Source of the DNA: CAMDPA01 sp964574325
GTDB taxonomy: Bacteria; Pseudomonadota; Alphaproteobacteria; Rhizobiales; Hyphomicrobiaceae
Assembly (NCBI GenBank): GCA_964574325.1
Contig: CAZNMY010000008.1
Span: 36,208-100,207 of the forward strand
Direction of reading: 5' to 3'
Length of the DNA: 64,000 nt
Positions 43,776-52,501 of the stretch are shown here, one piece after another. Position 1 is the first letter of the stretch; each line of letters starts with the position of its first letter. The position numbers and the translations under genes were made by a program. Under the pieces are notes generated by a model. That model was not told the DNA's origin and made no database searches. It saw nothing but the letters and a program-made list of their open reading frames with translations.

Positions 43776-44921
43776 TCACTGCAGCATCGACGTGCGCTCG
43801 ATGCGGGTGGGGGAGAGCTGACCGACGGGATTTTCCCCGCGTAGCACGCGCGCCAGATTGGTCAGCACATCCTCGCTTTCTCGGATCATGAACTCGGGCC
43901 GGCCGCCGGCCATGTGCGGTGTCCAGAGGACGTTGGCGAGATCGAGCAGCGGGCAGTCCGACGGCACCGGCTCATAGCGGTAGACATCGAGTGCGGCGCC
44001 GCCGAGATGGCCGCTCTTCAGCGCGTCGTAGAGCGCCTTTTCATCACACGTGCCGCCGCGCGATGTGTTGATGTAGTACGCGCCTTTCTTCATGCCGGCG
44101 AAGAAAGCCGCGTCCGCCATCTTCTCGGTCGCCTTCTCGTAGGGGACGTGGATCGAGACGAAATCGGATTGCGCCAGCAATTCCGCGCGCGGCACGTAGG
44201 TGATGTCGCCCAGCCGCTGTTCCTCGTCCGGGGTGAGCCGCGTGCGCTTGTAGTAGAGCACGCGCATTCCCATGCCGCGCAGGCGGCGCGCGACGAGGCC
44301 GGAATTCTCGCCCATGCCGATGAAGCCGATGGTGTGCTCGGCGAGGACGCGGATGTCCTTGATCTGGCCCCAGTTGAATTTGTTGCGCGGTGGATCGGCC
44401 GGGAAGCTCGCGTTCTTCGACGGGTCGCGCTGGGCGGTGACGCGACGATGCGCGGGCAGCAGGCTGCGCGCCATGGCGAGCACCAGCGCGGTGATGTGAT
44501 CGGCGCAAGACAGGCTCGAAAAGCGCACGAGATCGGAGACGGTGACGCCGTGCTGACGCGCAGCGGCGATATCGATGTGGCGGGAATCCTGGCCGAATTG
44601 CTGGATCAGCTTGATACGCGGCGCGACGGTTGCGATGCGTGCACTGGGCATTTCCGTGCGCTCGAGCACGAGGGCGTCGGCCTGCGGGAGTGCGGCATCG
44701 ACCTCCGCATCGTCCTGGCAGACGATGGTCTCGACGTCGCGCGGCAATCCGAGGCGGTCGCCCATGGACGTGAGCACGCCGAGTGGCTCGGAGAAGTCGG
44801 CGCCGAAGAAGTATGTGAGCGTTTTTTCTCCTTGCGGCGTCAGCTTGCGCAGCAGCGCCATTTCCATGAGACGGAACAGCGTGTCTTCCTCGGCGAAGAC
44901 GACTGTGAGTGGCTGAGACAT
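43776..44921 (-). CDS. D-2-hydroxyacid dehydrogenase, NAD-binding
   Basis: 381 aa. N-terminal catalytic domain, then the NAD domain: HTIGFIGMGENSGLVARRLRGMGMRVLYY (about 196-224), catalytic Arg288 in INTSRGGTCDE, Glu317 and His336 in WTPHMAGG, as in PGDH/formate-dehydrogenase-like enzymes. The N-terminal 50 residues are longer than usual. The first 23 codons lie within the 270-bp tandem duplication, and an AAAGGAGGGACT ribosome-binding site precedes the ATG. It follows the CoA-transferase and TPP genes on the same strand, so an acid-metabolism role is likely; substrate unknown. Confidence 0.9.
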   Translation of the reverse strand: MSQPLTVVFAEEDTLFRLMEMALLRKLTPQGEKTLTYFFGADFSEPLGVLTSMGDRLGLPRDVETIVCQDDAEVDAALPQADALVLERTEMPSARIATVAPRIKLIQQFGQDSRHIDIAAARQHGVTVSDLVRFSSLSCADHITALVLAMARSLLPAHRRVTAQRDPSKNASFPADPPRNKFNWGQIKDIRVLAEHTIGFIGMGENSGLVARRLRGMGMRVLYYKRTRLTPDEEQRLGDITYVPRAELLAQSDFVSIHVPYEKATEKMADAAFFAGMKKGAYYINTSRGGTCDEKALYDALKSGHLGGAALDVYRYEPVPSDCPLLDLANVLWTPHMAGGRPEFMIRESEDVLTNLARVLRGENPVGQLSPTRIERTSMLQ

Positions 44922-45123
44922 AGTCCCTCCTTTACTTTCATCGCGTCATGGCCCGCGTAGGTGGACCATCCACGTCACCTGTGATGATGGAATTGGAGCG
45001 CAGCAACGAGAAGTATAGTCCAATCGAGTGTCGTGGATGGCCCGGCTGAACCGGGCCACGACGGAATACTATTGTGATCGCGCCGCAGCAGGTTCGCGCC
45101 AATCGATCGACCAGTCCTGGATG
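44854..45123. repeat. 270-bp tandem direct repeat, copy A
   Basis: Copy A spans the first 23 codons of the dehydrogenase gene, its upstream region, and a duplicated stretch encoding the end of the CoA-transferase. It is followed directly by copy B at 45124-45393. From 44881 onward I see no difference from copy B. Three mismatches lie at 44868, 44871 and 44879, all synonymous in the dehydrogenase frame. Confidence 0.93.
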
Positions 45124-45191
45124 AGCGCCATTTCCATCAGGCGGAACAACGTGTCTTCCTCGGCGAAGACGACTGTGAGTGGCTGAGACAT
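45069..45191 (-). pseudogene. In-frame chimeric 40-codon ORF made by the duplication
   Basis: This ORF has the exact first 23 codons of the dehydrogenase (MSQPLTVVFAEEDTLFRLME then MAL), joined in frame to the last 17 residues of the CoA-transferase (IQDWSIDWREPAAARSQ). It keeps the dehydrogenase's strong AAAGGAGGGACT ribosome-binding site and upstream region, so it could be translated. It is most likely a by-product of the tandem duplication with no function. The surrounding 417-bp gap (44922-45338) has no other gene. Confidence 0.6.
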
Positions 45192-45393
45192 AGTCCCTCC
45201 TTTACTTTCATCGCGTCATGGCCCGCGTAGGTGGACCATCCACGTCACCTGTGATGATGGAATTGGAGCGCAGCAACGAGAAGTATAGTCCAATCGAGTG
45301 TCGTGGATGGCCCGGCTGAACCGGGCCACGACGGAATACTATTGTGATCGCGCCGCAGCAGGTTCGCGCCAATCGATCGACCAGTCCTGGATG
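45124..45393. repeat. 270-bp tandem direct repeat, copy B
   Basis: Second copy of the 270-bp repeat, immediately after copy A. Its far end carries the last codons of the intact CoA-transferase gene; its near end carries the truncated dehydrogenase start used by the chimeric ORF. Both copies contain the same intergenic inverted repeat GGCCCGGCTGAACCGGGCC. Confidence 0.93.
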
Positions 45394-47522
45394 ATCTCGT
45401 CCTGATCGGCATTGAGGGGACCGGGCACGCGCTTCACTTCGGCCGGTGTGCGCGACAGCAGGATCGGGCTCTTGAGCAGGTTCCACGTCGAGCCGTCACG
45501 GGCGGGTGCTTCGAAGATCAGGCCGCGTTCGCGGGTCTGCGAGTGGCGCAGCACTTCGCCGACCGACAGCACGGGGGCTGCCTTGATCTGGCGAAAGGCG
45601 AGTGCGGTAAGTACGGCCTCGCGGTCGCTGCCGGCCGATTGGCTTTCGACGGCTGTCCAATCCACGGGCTCGCCTGAAGCGGTCGATGTCTCGACGAGCA
45701 CGGCGCCGTCACGGCAGGTGATGGCGCGATAGGAACTCTCGCGGCGGTCGGTGTTCCACGTCGTTCGTGTCACCCACGAGGCAGCATCCAGCATGGCGAG
45801 GTCGATGACCTGGCCTTTGCCGGTACGGTCGCGATACTCGAGTGCCGCGAGCGTGGCGAACAGCGCGAACTGCCCCGCATGCAGATCGGCGATGGAAATA
45901 CCTGTCTTGTAGGGTACGCCCCCGACGCGGGTGAGATCCATGATGCCGGCAAGACCCTGAATGGTCGTATCCATTGCGCCGAGCCCGGCTGATGGCGCGT
46001 CGATCCCGAAGCCGCTGATCGCGCAATAGACGATGCGCGGGTTGATCTGGAGGATGCGCTCGGGCGTGAAGCCGTGGCGGCCGAGCGTGCCCGGCTTGGT
46101 GTTCTCGACGAGGATGTCGACCTTCTCGATCATCTTGGTCAGCAGATCGACGCGCCCGGGTTGACGGAGATCGAGCGTCATCACGCGGGTGTCGGAATTC
46201 GACAGCGAGAAAAAAAAGCCGTGGCCGTTGCGATGCGGCGGCATCTCGCGCGCGGGCTCGCCGCCGTCGGGTTCGAGCTTGGCGACGTAGGCGCCGAGCG
46301 CTGCCAGATGCCGGCCGACGAGCGGCGCGGTCGTGAACTGCCCCATCTCGATGACGCGCACGCCAGCGAGTGGCTTCAGCAGCGCTTGTGGCGCAGGACC
46401 GCGCGCGGGGCGTTTGCGTTCGGCGAGAATGGCTGCGCGGCCGCGGCCGGAGCGGACCACTGGAAGCTCGGCCGGCGTCACGCCGCGCGCCATCGATCCG
46501 CGTAGCGGCGAGCCGGGCACGCGGGTCTTGCCATCGGCGAGCGTGCGGATCATCCCGCGATGCGCGAGATTGGGTTCACTGCCGAGGCTTGCGACTTCGA
46601 TGATCGGGCCGGTCGAGATCGAGATCGCGTTGAGTTCATCGACGCACTCCGCGACGGTGAGCCGGGCGATCCACGGTGAGATCTCGGCGTCGCATTCGGC
46701 GGCGTTGGCGACGCGCTTCGTCGTCGTGTCGTAGCGTGGATCGGCGATCAATTCGGGCTTGCCGATCAGCTTGGCGACGCGCGACCACTGATCGTTCGTG
46801 CCCGCGCACAGCAGCACCCAGCCGTCTTTCGCGGCGAACGTATTCCAGGGCGACATGGCCGGGTGATGATTGCCGACGCGGCGCGCTTCTCCTCCGGCGA
46901 AGTTCTTCGGCAGGAACGTCGCGAGCATCCCGACCGCGCAATCGAACAGCGAGGTTTCGACTTCCTGTCCTATGCCTTGAATGCGCGAAGTCCGGAGCGC
47001 GGCGAGAACACCGCTGGCCGCATACATCGCTGTGGACATCTCGATGATCGGGCCCTGGCAAAACGCCGGTGGTCCGTCGGGTTCACCGCTCGTATCCATG
47101 GTGCCGGCGAGGGCTTGGATCAAAGGGTCGGCGAACGCATTGCCGGTGAGAGGTCCGGCGCCGGACCCGAAGGCGGTGACGTCGCAGACGATGTGGGCGT
47201 CGGCGAGGGCTGCGGCAATGGGGTGGGGCCAAGCGGGATCGGTGTCGGTCGAGATGAGAACGACATCCGCGGCGCGGATCAGTTGGGCCGCGATCGATAT
47301 GTCCGATGGCGTGTCGATGGTGTGCGAGTGCTTGCCGGGGGCGAGGCTCGACCGCGCAAGCTGTTTGTCGTGCGGCGGATCATCGGCGGCGAGCCGTTCG
47401 ATCGCCACCACATCCGCGCCGGCTTCCGCCAGCAACGAGCCGCAGATCCCCGCCCCAAGGCGCTGCCCCAACTCCACGACGACGACGTTGTCGAGAAAGG
47501 TATCCGCAGATTTGCCGCTCAT
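45339..47522 (-). CDS. Tandem-domain CaiB/BaiF (family III) CoA-transferase
   Basis: 727 aa, about twice a normal family III CoA-transferase: two complete domains, roughly residues 8-370 and 383-720, joined by a Pro/Arg-rich linker. Each half has a catalytic-type Asp in the expected context: Asp194 in VETSLFDCAV and Asp579 in IDLAMLDAAS. Family III enzymes work as interlocked dimers, so this fusion may form an intramolecular dimer. It lies 9 bp after the TPP-enzyme gene, so both are one unit. The acyl acceptor is unknown. Confidence 0.9.
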   Translation of the reverse strand: MSGKSADTFLDNVVVVELGQRLGAGICGSLLAEAGADVVAIERLAADDPPHDKQLARSSLAPGKHSHTIDTPSDISIAAQLIRAADVVLISTDTDPAWPHPIAAALADAHIVCDVTAFGSGAGPLTGNAFADPLIQALAGTMDTSGEPDGPPAFCQGPIIEMSTAMYAASGVLAALRTSRIQGIGQEVETSLFDCAVGMLATFLPKNFAGGEARRVGNHHPAMSPWNTFAAKDGWVLLCAGTNDQWSRVAKLIGKPELIADPRYDTTTKRVANAAECDAEISPWIARLTVAECVDELNAISISTGPIIEVASLGSEPNLAHRGMIRTLADGKTRVPGSPLRGSMARGVTPAELPVVRSGRGRAAILAERKRPARGPAPQALLKPLAGVRVIEMGQFTTAPLVGRHLAALGAYVAKLEPDGGEPAREMPPHRNGHGFFFSLSNSDTRVMTLDLRQPGRVDLLTKMIEKVDILVENTKPGTLGRHGFTPERILQINPRIVYCAISGFGIDAPSAGLGAMDTTIQGLAGIMDLTRVGGVPYKTGISIADLHAGQFALFATLAALEYRDRTGKGQVIDLAMLDAASWVTRTTWNTDRRESSYRAITCRDGAVLVETSTASGEPVDWTAVESQSAGSDREAVLTALAFRQIKAAPVLSVGEVLRHSQTRERGLIFEAPARDGSTWNLLKSPILLSRTPAEVKRVPGPLNADQDEIIQDWSIDWREPAAARSQ

Positions 47523-47531
47523 CGGACTTCC

Positions 47532-49196
47532 TCAGACCTTGTTGTCGACGACGACGTCGAGCAGCGAGGGCTTGCCGCTGCGGATCGCTTCGGCGATCGC
47601 CGCACCGATCTCCGCGGTGTCCGTGATGCGGCGAGCCGTCATGCCCATCGATGTCGCCAAGCCCACGAAGTCGACGCTCGGGTTGGCGAAATCCATGCCG
47701 ATGAAGTGCTCGCTCTTGTGGAACGACTTCAGGCGGCGCTTGATGATGCGATAGCCGCCGTTGTTGCAGATGAGCGTGACGATGGGCAGCTTGTGGTGCG
47801 CGATGGTCCACAGCGCCTGGATCGAGAACATCGCGCTGCCGTCGCCGACCACCGTGACGATGGGCCGCTCGGGCTGCGCCATCGATGCGCCGACCGATGC
47901 CGGGATGCTCCAGCCGATCCCGCCGGAGCCACCGTTGAGGTAGGCGTAGCGGTCGCGGAACGGATAGAGGTCGGTCAAGTGATGCGTCGTCGTGAAGCCC
48001 TCGTGCACGATGATCGCGTTTTCTGGCAGCGCCTCGGTAAGCGCGAGCATGAACGCGTCGGGATCGATCGGCTTCGTAGCGGGCCGGGCTTTGATCGCGG
48101 CCGTGAGTTTGGTGCGCCGCGTGGTCCAGTTCGCGGGCTCGATGGCGGCGAGGCGGCGGGCCGCGGCGTCCTTGGCCTTCGCGGCACCCTTCTTCGCGAT
48201 CAGCGGTGTCAACGCGCGCAGGGTCTCGCGGACATCCGCTGTCACTCCGATCTCGACGGCATAGTTCTTGGCGATCTCCCAGTCGTCGAGGCCGATATGG
48301 ACGACGCCACAGGTCGGCGGCATGGGGTCGATGTCGCTGGCGACGGAGGTGCGCAGCGCATCGCAGCCGAGCACGATCAGGAGATCGTGCTGGTCGAGCA
48401 GCTTGCGCATTCCCGGCTGGTCTTTGGGCAGGAGGCCGATGTAGGCAGGGCTCGTCGAATGGAAGCACGCGCCTGATGCGAAGCCCTGCTGATAGGCGGG
48501 AGCGCCGATGGCCTCGGCGAATTTCGCTCCTTCGGCCAACGCGTCGCTGCGGACCATTTCGTCGCCGGTGACGATGACGGGCCGCTCCGATTTCAAAATA
48601 CGGTCGGCGATCTTTTCGAGCAGATCATCGGAGGGGCGCACACGGGTCTCGACGACGCTCGTTTGACCGAGATCGATTCCGCCGGACCTGTTCAGGATGT
48701 CGCCGGGCAGCGAGATGAAGACGGGGCCGGGAGGCGCTGACAGCGCGACTTTCGCGGCGCGGTGCACGATGCGTGGCAGGTCCTCGAGCCGGGTGACTTC
48801 GACGGCCCATTTCACGATCGGCTCGGCCATGCGGACGAGGTTGTCGAACAGCAGGGGCTCGGTGAGGCCGTGGCCCAGCTCCTGCTGGCCGGCGGTGATG
48901 ATCATCGGCACGCCGGTGTACTTGGCGTTGAAGATCGAGCCCATCGCGTTGCCGAGGCCGGGCGCTGCATGCACGTTGCAAGCCCCGAGCCTGCCTGATG
49001 CGCGGGCGAAGCCGTCGGCCATGCCGACCACGAGGCTCTCGTGCATCGACATGACATAGGTGAGGTCTGGGTGCTCGCCCAGCGCGTGCATCACGGGGAG
49101 TTCGGTCGTGCCGGGATTGCCGAACAGGTGGGTCACGCCCTCGCTCTTCAGGAGCGACACGAAGGCCGACCGGCCGGTGATCTCATTCTTCGCCAT
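47532..49196 (-). CDS. TPP-dependent enzyme (benzoylformate decarboxylase/acetolactate-synthase-like)
   Basis: 554 aa full-length TPP enzyme with three domains: PYR (about 10-175, Glu in MHESLVVGMADGFARASG), central (about 195-335) and PP (about 370-550) with GDGSAMFSIQALWTIAHHKLPIVTLICNN binding TPP-Mg. There is no clear FAD-site signature, so a decarboxylase or lyase is likelier than acetolactate synthase. The start at 49196 (MAKNEITGRS) is preferred; 49235 is an in-frame alternative. It is first in a minus-strand unit with the CoA-transferase, suggesting formation or breakdown of 2-hydroxyacyl or oxoacyl-CoA compounds (inference). Confidence 0.88.
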   Translation of the reverse strand: MAKNEITGRSAFVSLLKSEGVTHLFGNPGTTELPVMHALGEHPDLTYVMSMHESLVVGMADGFARASGRLGACNVHAAPGLGNAMGSIFNAKYTGVPMIITAGQQELGHGLTEPLLFDNLVRMAEPIVKWAVEVTRLEDLPRIVHRAAKVALSAPPGPVFISLPGDILNRSGGIDLGQTSVVETRVRPSDDLLEKIADRILKSERPVIVTGDEMVRSDALAEGAKFAEAIGAPAYQQGFASGACFHSTSPAYIGLLPKDQPGMRKLLDQHDLLIVLGCDALRTSVASDIDPMPPTCGVVHIGLDDWEIAKNYAVEIGVTADVRETLRALTPLIAKKGAAKAKDAAARRLAAIEPANWTTRRTKLTAAIKARPATKPIDPDAFMLALTEALPENAIIVHEGFTTTHHLTDLYPFRDRYAYLNGGSGGIGWSIPASVGASMAQPERPIVTVVGDGSAMFSIQALWTIAHHKLPIVTLICNNGGYRIIKRRLKSFHKSEHFIGMDFANPSVDFVGLATSMGMTARRITDTAEIGAAIAEAIRSGKPSLLDVVVDNKV

Positions 49197-49387
49197 GCTG
49201 GTGGCTGCCTCTTGCTGATCCTGGTTGTCCCCCATCCTGCAACGAGCCGTGACGGGCGTCGAGGGTGGCGCGGCAGATTAGGCTGCTCCCGCATTCCACG
49301 GCTGCGATGTGGGCATGCGGGCGGTCGTGTTGACGTTCGGCGGGTTGCTGATCACAGTCGGGTCGAAACCACCTGAGGAAAGCTGCC

Positions 49388-50221
49388 ATGGCCGAAGCCA
49401 AGACGCATCATTTCACCGACATCCTCTATTCCAAGGGCAGCGGCATCGCGACCATCACCATCAACCGGCCCGAGACCTACAATTCGGTCACGCAGCATTC
49501 GGTCGAGGAACTGACGGCGGCGTTCCGCGATGCGGCCGAGGACGAGGAGATCGGCGTCATCATCTTCACCGGTGCCGGCGAGAAGGCGTTCTGCTCGGGC
49601 GGCACGATGCAGGCCATATCGGAGCGGACTTCCGGGGTGAAGCGCGGCCATCTCCGCGTCCTGACGGGCCTCGCGATCCAGATGCGGACGTGCGGCAAGC
49701 CGGTGATCGGGGCGGTGAACGGCTATGCGATCGGGCTCGGCAACGAGCTGCACATGATCTGCGACGTTTCGATCGCGGCGGATCATGCCAAGTTCGGGCA
49801 GACCGGCCCCAAGGTCTCCAGCGTGCCGGTGTGGGCGTGCACCAACCTGCTGCACCGGACGGTGGGCGAGAAGCGCGCGCGCGAGATGCTGTATTTCTGC
49901 CGGCAGTACACGGCCCAGCAGGCGCTCGGGATGGGGCTCGTCAACCACGTCGTCCCGCTCGCGGAGCTGATGCCGACGGCGCGGGCCTGGGCGGAGGAAC
50001 TCCTCGACAAGAGCCCGGCATCGCTTCGGATCGCCAAGCTCGCGTTCAACATGGAGTCCGACCAGAGCATGTGGGCGGGCATGTTCGCGGGCGGCGAGCT
50101 GCTGGCACAACACGTCGACAGCGAGGAATTCCTGGAAGGCCCGACGGCATGGCTCGAGAAGCGCAAGCCGAATTTCCGGCTCTACCGGAAGCGCAAGATC
50201 CGGGTGGGCAAATCAGGCTGA
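49388..50221 (+). CDS. Enoyl-CoA hydratase/isomerase family, MenB/BadI-like
   Basis: 277 aa crotonase-fold protein. Oxyanion-hole stretches are AFCSGGTMQ and GYAIGLGNELHMICDVSIAADHAKFGQTGPKV; FGQTGPKV is a signature shared by DHNA-CoA synthase (MenB) and 2-ketocyclohexanecarboxyl-CoA hydrolase (BadI), which cleave or close rings rather than hydrate. The usual Asp of MenB (GGDQ) is replaced by Gly-Gly-Thr here. The C-terminal part is basic (EKRKPNFRLYRKRK). Divergent from the TPP enzyme (191 bp), it may act in the same aromatic- or alicyclic-acid route (inference). Confidence 0.85.
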   Translation: MAEAKTHHFTDILYSKGSGIATITINRPETYNSVTQHSVEELTAAFRDAAEDEEIGVIIFTGAGEKAFCSGGTMQAISERTSGVKRGHLRVLTGLAIQMRTCGKPVIGAVNGYAIGLGNELHMICDVSIAADHAKFGQTGPKVSSVPVWACTNLLHRTVGEKRAREMLYFCRQYTAQQALGMGLVNHVVPLAELMPTARAWAEELLDKSPASLRIAKLAFNMESDQSMWAGMFAGGELLAQHVDSEEFLEGPTAWLEKRKPNFRLYRKRKIRVGKSG

Positions 50222-50378
50222 TTCCGAAATCCGCGGAAGGGCATGTTTTCAACTATGTTTCCGCACCCGCATTGACGTTGCGGACAGGTGGCCCGACGGA
50301 AATGATGGCGAATACGGACAGCCCGCTGTAAAACGGCGCCGATCCGTTGGCTGATGCTTCAATCGAGGACGCGACCCC

Positions 50379-51341
50379 ATGCGTTACGACGAGAACGATC
50401 GCGAGAGCAGCAACGTCGAGGACCGGCGGGGCCAGGGCGGCGGCGGAATGTTCGGCGGTGGCCGCCAGGGTATTCCCATCCCGATGGGCGGTCGCGGTGG
50501 CTTCAGTCTCACGACGATGCTGATCGTCGGTGCGCTGATGCTGCTGTTCGGGCTCAATCCGCTCGATCTCATCACGGGTGGCGGCGGAGCCGACATGAGC
50601 CGCGTGCCGCAGATGCCGCGCATGGATCAGGGGCAGGCGCAGCGGACCGGCCGCAACGATATACCGGGGTTGCCGGGCGGGCAGGCGCAGGTGTCCGGGC
50701 AGGACGAACTCGGGCGGTTCACGCGCAGGGTGCTCGCGGACACCGAGGACGTGTGGGACCGCGTGTTCCAGGCTTCCGGGCGCCAGTACAAGAAGCCGAC
50801 GCTCGTGATGTTCACGGGTTCCACGCGCACGGCTTGTGGTCAGGGCTTGTCGCAGATGGGGCCGTTCTATTGCCCGCTCGATCAGAAAGTATACGTGGAT
50901 CTCTCGTTCTACGAGGAGCTGAGACGGCGCTTCCGGGCGCCCGGTGACTTCGCGCAAGCCTATGTCATCGCGCACGAAGTCGGGCATCACGTCCAGACGA
51001 TCCTGGGTGTCGCCGACAAGGTGCAGGAGATGAAGCAGGCCTATCCGCGCGAAGCAAATCAGATCCAGGTGCGGATGGAACTGCAGGCCGACTGCCTCGC
51101 GGGCGTGTGGGCCAATCTCAACGACCAGCTCAACAAGCGGCTGCAGCCCGGAGACATCGAGGAAGGTCTCAACGCCGCAAGCCAGATCGGCGACGACATG
51201 ATCCAGCGCCAGACGCAGGGGCACGTGGTGCCGGAGAGCTTCACGCACGGATCGTCGGCCCAGCGCGTCCGCTGGTTCAAGACCGGCTTCCAGAGCGGCA
51301 ACATGCAGGTCTGCGATACGTTCCGTACCAATCAGCTCTGA
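50379..51341 (+). CDS. YpfJ-type neutral zinc metallopeptidase
   Basis: 320 aa. A Gly/Arg-rich cytoplasmic N-terminus (about 1-42), one membrane helix (FSLTTMLIVGALMLLFGL, 42-60), a Gly/Gln-rich linker and a zinc-peptidase domain with HEVGHH (His199-Glu200-x2-His203) and the later third ligand in LQADCLAGVW. Conserved QDELGRFTRRVLADTEDVW and GPFYCPLDQKVYVDLSFY match the family. Substrates are unknown. Complete; probably a single-gene unit. Confidence 0.92.
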   Translation: MRYDENDRESSNVEDRRGQGGGGMFGGGRQGIPIPMGGRGGFSLTTMLIVGALMLLFGLNPLDLITGGGGADMSRVPQMPRMDQGQAQRTGRNDIPGLPGGQAQVSGQDELGRFTRRVLADTEDVWDRVFQASGRQYKKPTLVMFTGSTRTACGQGLSQMGPFYCPLDQKVYVDLSFYEELRRRFRAPGDFAQAYVIAHEVGHHVQTILGVADKVQEMKQAYPREANQIQVRMELQADCLAGVWANLNDQLNKRLQPGDIEEGLNAASQIGDDMIQRQTQGHVVPESFTHGSSAQRVRWFKTGFQSGNMQVCDTFRTNQL

Positions 51342-51630
51342 GGCGGGAGCCGGCTCGGGCTGGTGGTTATAGGACTTGGCGCGCTCGGCACTTGCCGTGG
51401 TTCGTCGCCGCGGTCCTCCGGCGCGGCTTCGGGTGGCCGCAACGAGAGTGCCGCGGGCGCTGCGCCCGTTCGGCGATGTCGAAGCGTGCCGGCTTCGCCC
51501 CGTCGAGCCAGCGGCGACTTACAGTCGTCGCCGATGGGTGCGCGGCGCAATAATTGCGTTTTGCAATGCGAAGCTCGGAAATCCAACTGTTTGTTATGGG
51601 GATGATTTTACGCGTTAACCGTTTTTAATG

Positions 51631-51660
51631 TTGACATGCGCTGTTTTTGCACCAATTCTA
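51631..51660 (+). promoter_or_regulatory. Possible sigma-70 promoter
   Basis: TTGACA at 51631-51636, then 17 bases and AATTCT/ATTCTA at 51654-51660, in an unusually AT-rich stretch. A perfect -35 but only a weak -10. It would transcribe toward the small ORF at 51711 and the repeats beyond. Confidence 0.4.
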
Positions 51661-51710
51661 CTGATCAGCTACCGGACGAGTGTCCGATACCGGTAGAAGT
51701 GGGCTGGAAC

Positions 51711-51938
51711 ATGAGTAGCGACAAGCTTTCCGTTGCTGCGCGGGCCGCAGGGTTCGCCATGGCTTATGACGAGGCGCCGGTCGGTACGGGAGTGAAAGCG
51801 CTTCCGGTTGTTCCGTCGCCACTTTCCGCGCTTCGGCAGGAGCCGAAAGCCCGGTCGACCGAAATGATCGTCGGGAAGATCGGCGGATCGTCTGGGATCT
51901 GGGGGCTCGGCGGCTGGAGCTTCTGGAAGACGGCCTGA
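51711..51938 (+). CDS. Possible small protein with Gly/Trp-rich C-terminus
   Basis: 75 aa, not recognised. Starts MSSDKLSVAARAAGFAMAYDEAP and ends GGSSGIWGLGGWSFWKTA. It follows the promoter-like site at 51631 and a weak AGTGGG. An in-frame ORF extends upstream to 51636. The Gly/Trp end resembles leader-core peptides of small modified peptides, but no modification enzyme is nearby, so this may be a chance ORF. Confidence 0.3.
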   Translation: MSSDKLSVAARAAGFAMAYDEAPVGTGVKALPVVPSPLSALRQEPKARSTEMIVGKIGGSSGIWGLGGWSFWKTA

Positions 51939-51958
51939 TCGCCGCGCCCAGCTTCACT

Positions 51959-52006
51959 GGTCACGAGACTGAAAGGTCACGAGACTGAAAGGTCACGAGA
52001 CTGTCA
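51959..52006. repeat. 16-bp tandem repeat, three copies plus degenerate fourth
   Basis: Unit GGTCACGAGACTGAAA at 51959, 51975 and (with two end changes) 51991, then a decayed version (GGTCATAGAACTGGCA) from 52008. Intergenic and out of any gene. Confidence 0.88.
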
Positions 52007-52501
52007 GGGTCATAGAACTGGCAGGACCGAGAATTTCGAATTTCGATGCCGCGGTCGGACGGTTTCGCGCAAGCGCGTACCGGTCAGATCCGCGGCATTT
52101 TGCTGTTCGGGCTTCGGGGAGGCCGAATCAGATGGTCGGTCCCTCCTCTCGATCGTTGAAGGGCCTGCCCTTGTCGTTCGCGCAGTCGACATCGCCGTCA
52201 GCGCCTCCGCATCGGACGGCTGGTCGGGAGGCCGGGTTGTTGCTCAACTGCAAACAGATTGTTCAGTGCGCGCTTCCGGGCCTGCGAAACCTCTGGTTTA
52301 TCAGGCAGCGGAATGACCGGCTGTGTTCGGTCACGGAACTTTGACCGGGCGGTATAGGGAAGCACGGATTGACGGCCAACTTTCCCAATGCATTGTACGA
52401 CGCCTTCGCGTTCGAAGGCCTGCGGGTGCGGGATCGTCGACAGCTGGTCGCTGCCGACACCGGTGCTAGCGCGATCATTTGACCTGCCCTGGGAGAAACG
52501 T

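Larger units (their letters stand above)
51342..52501. other. Gene-poor 1.2-kb stretch
   Basis: Gap between the metallopeptidase and cytochrome genes. It holds, in order: a GGCGAC/GTCGCC hairpin near 51515-51535, an AT-rich part (51545-51670) with a promoter-like pair, one weak small ORF (51711), a 16-bp tandem repeat (51959) and otherwise nothing recognisable. The minus-strand frames in 52198-52551 look like chance. No tRNA or mobile gene was seen. Confidence 0.5.

Noticed and set aside
46863..48476. 537-codon plus-strand frame over the CoA-transferase and TPP genes
   Set aside because: Crosses two well-supported minus-strand genes; composition of a GC shadow.
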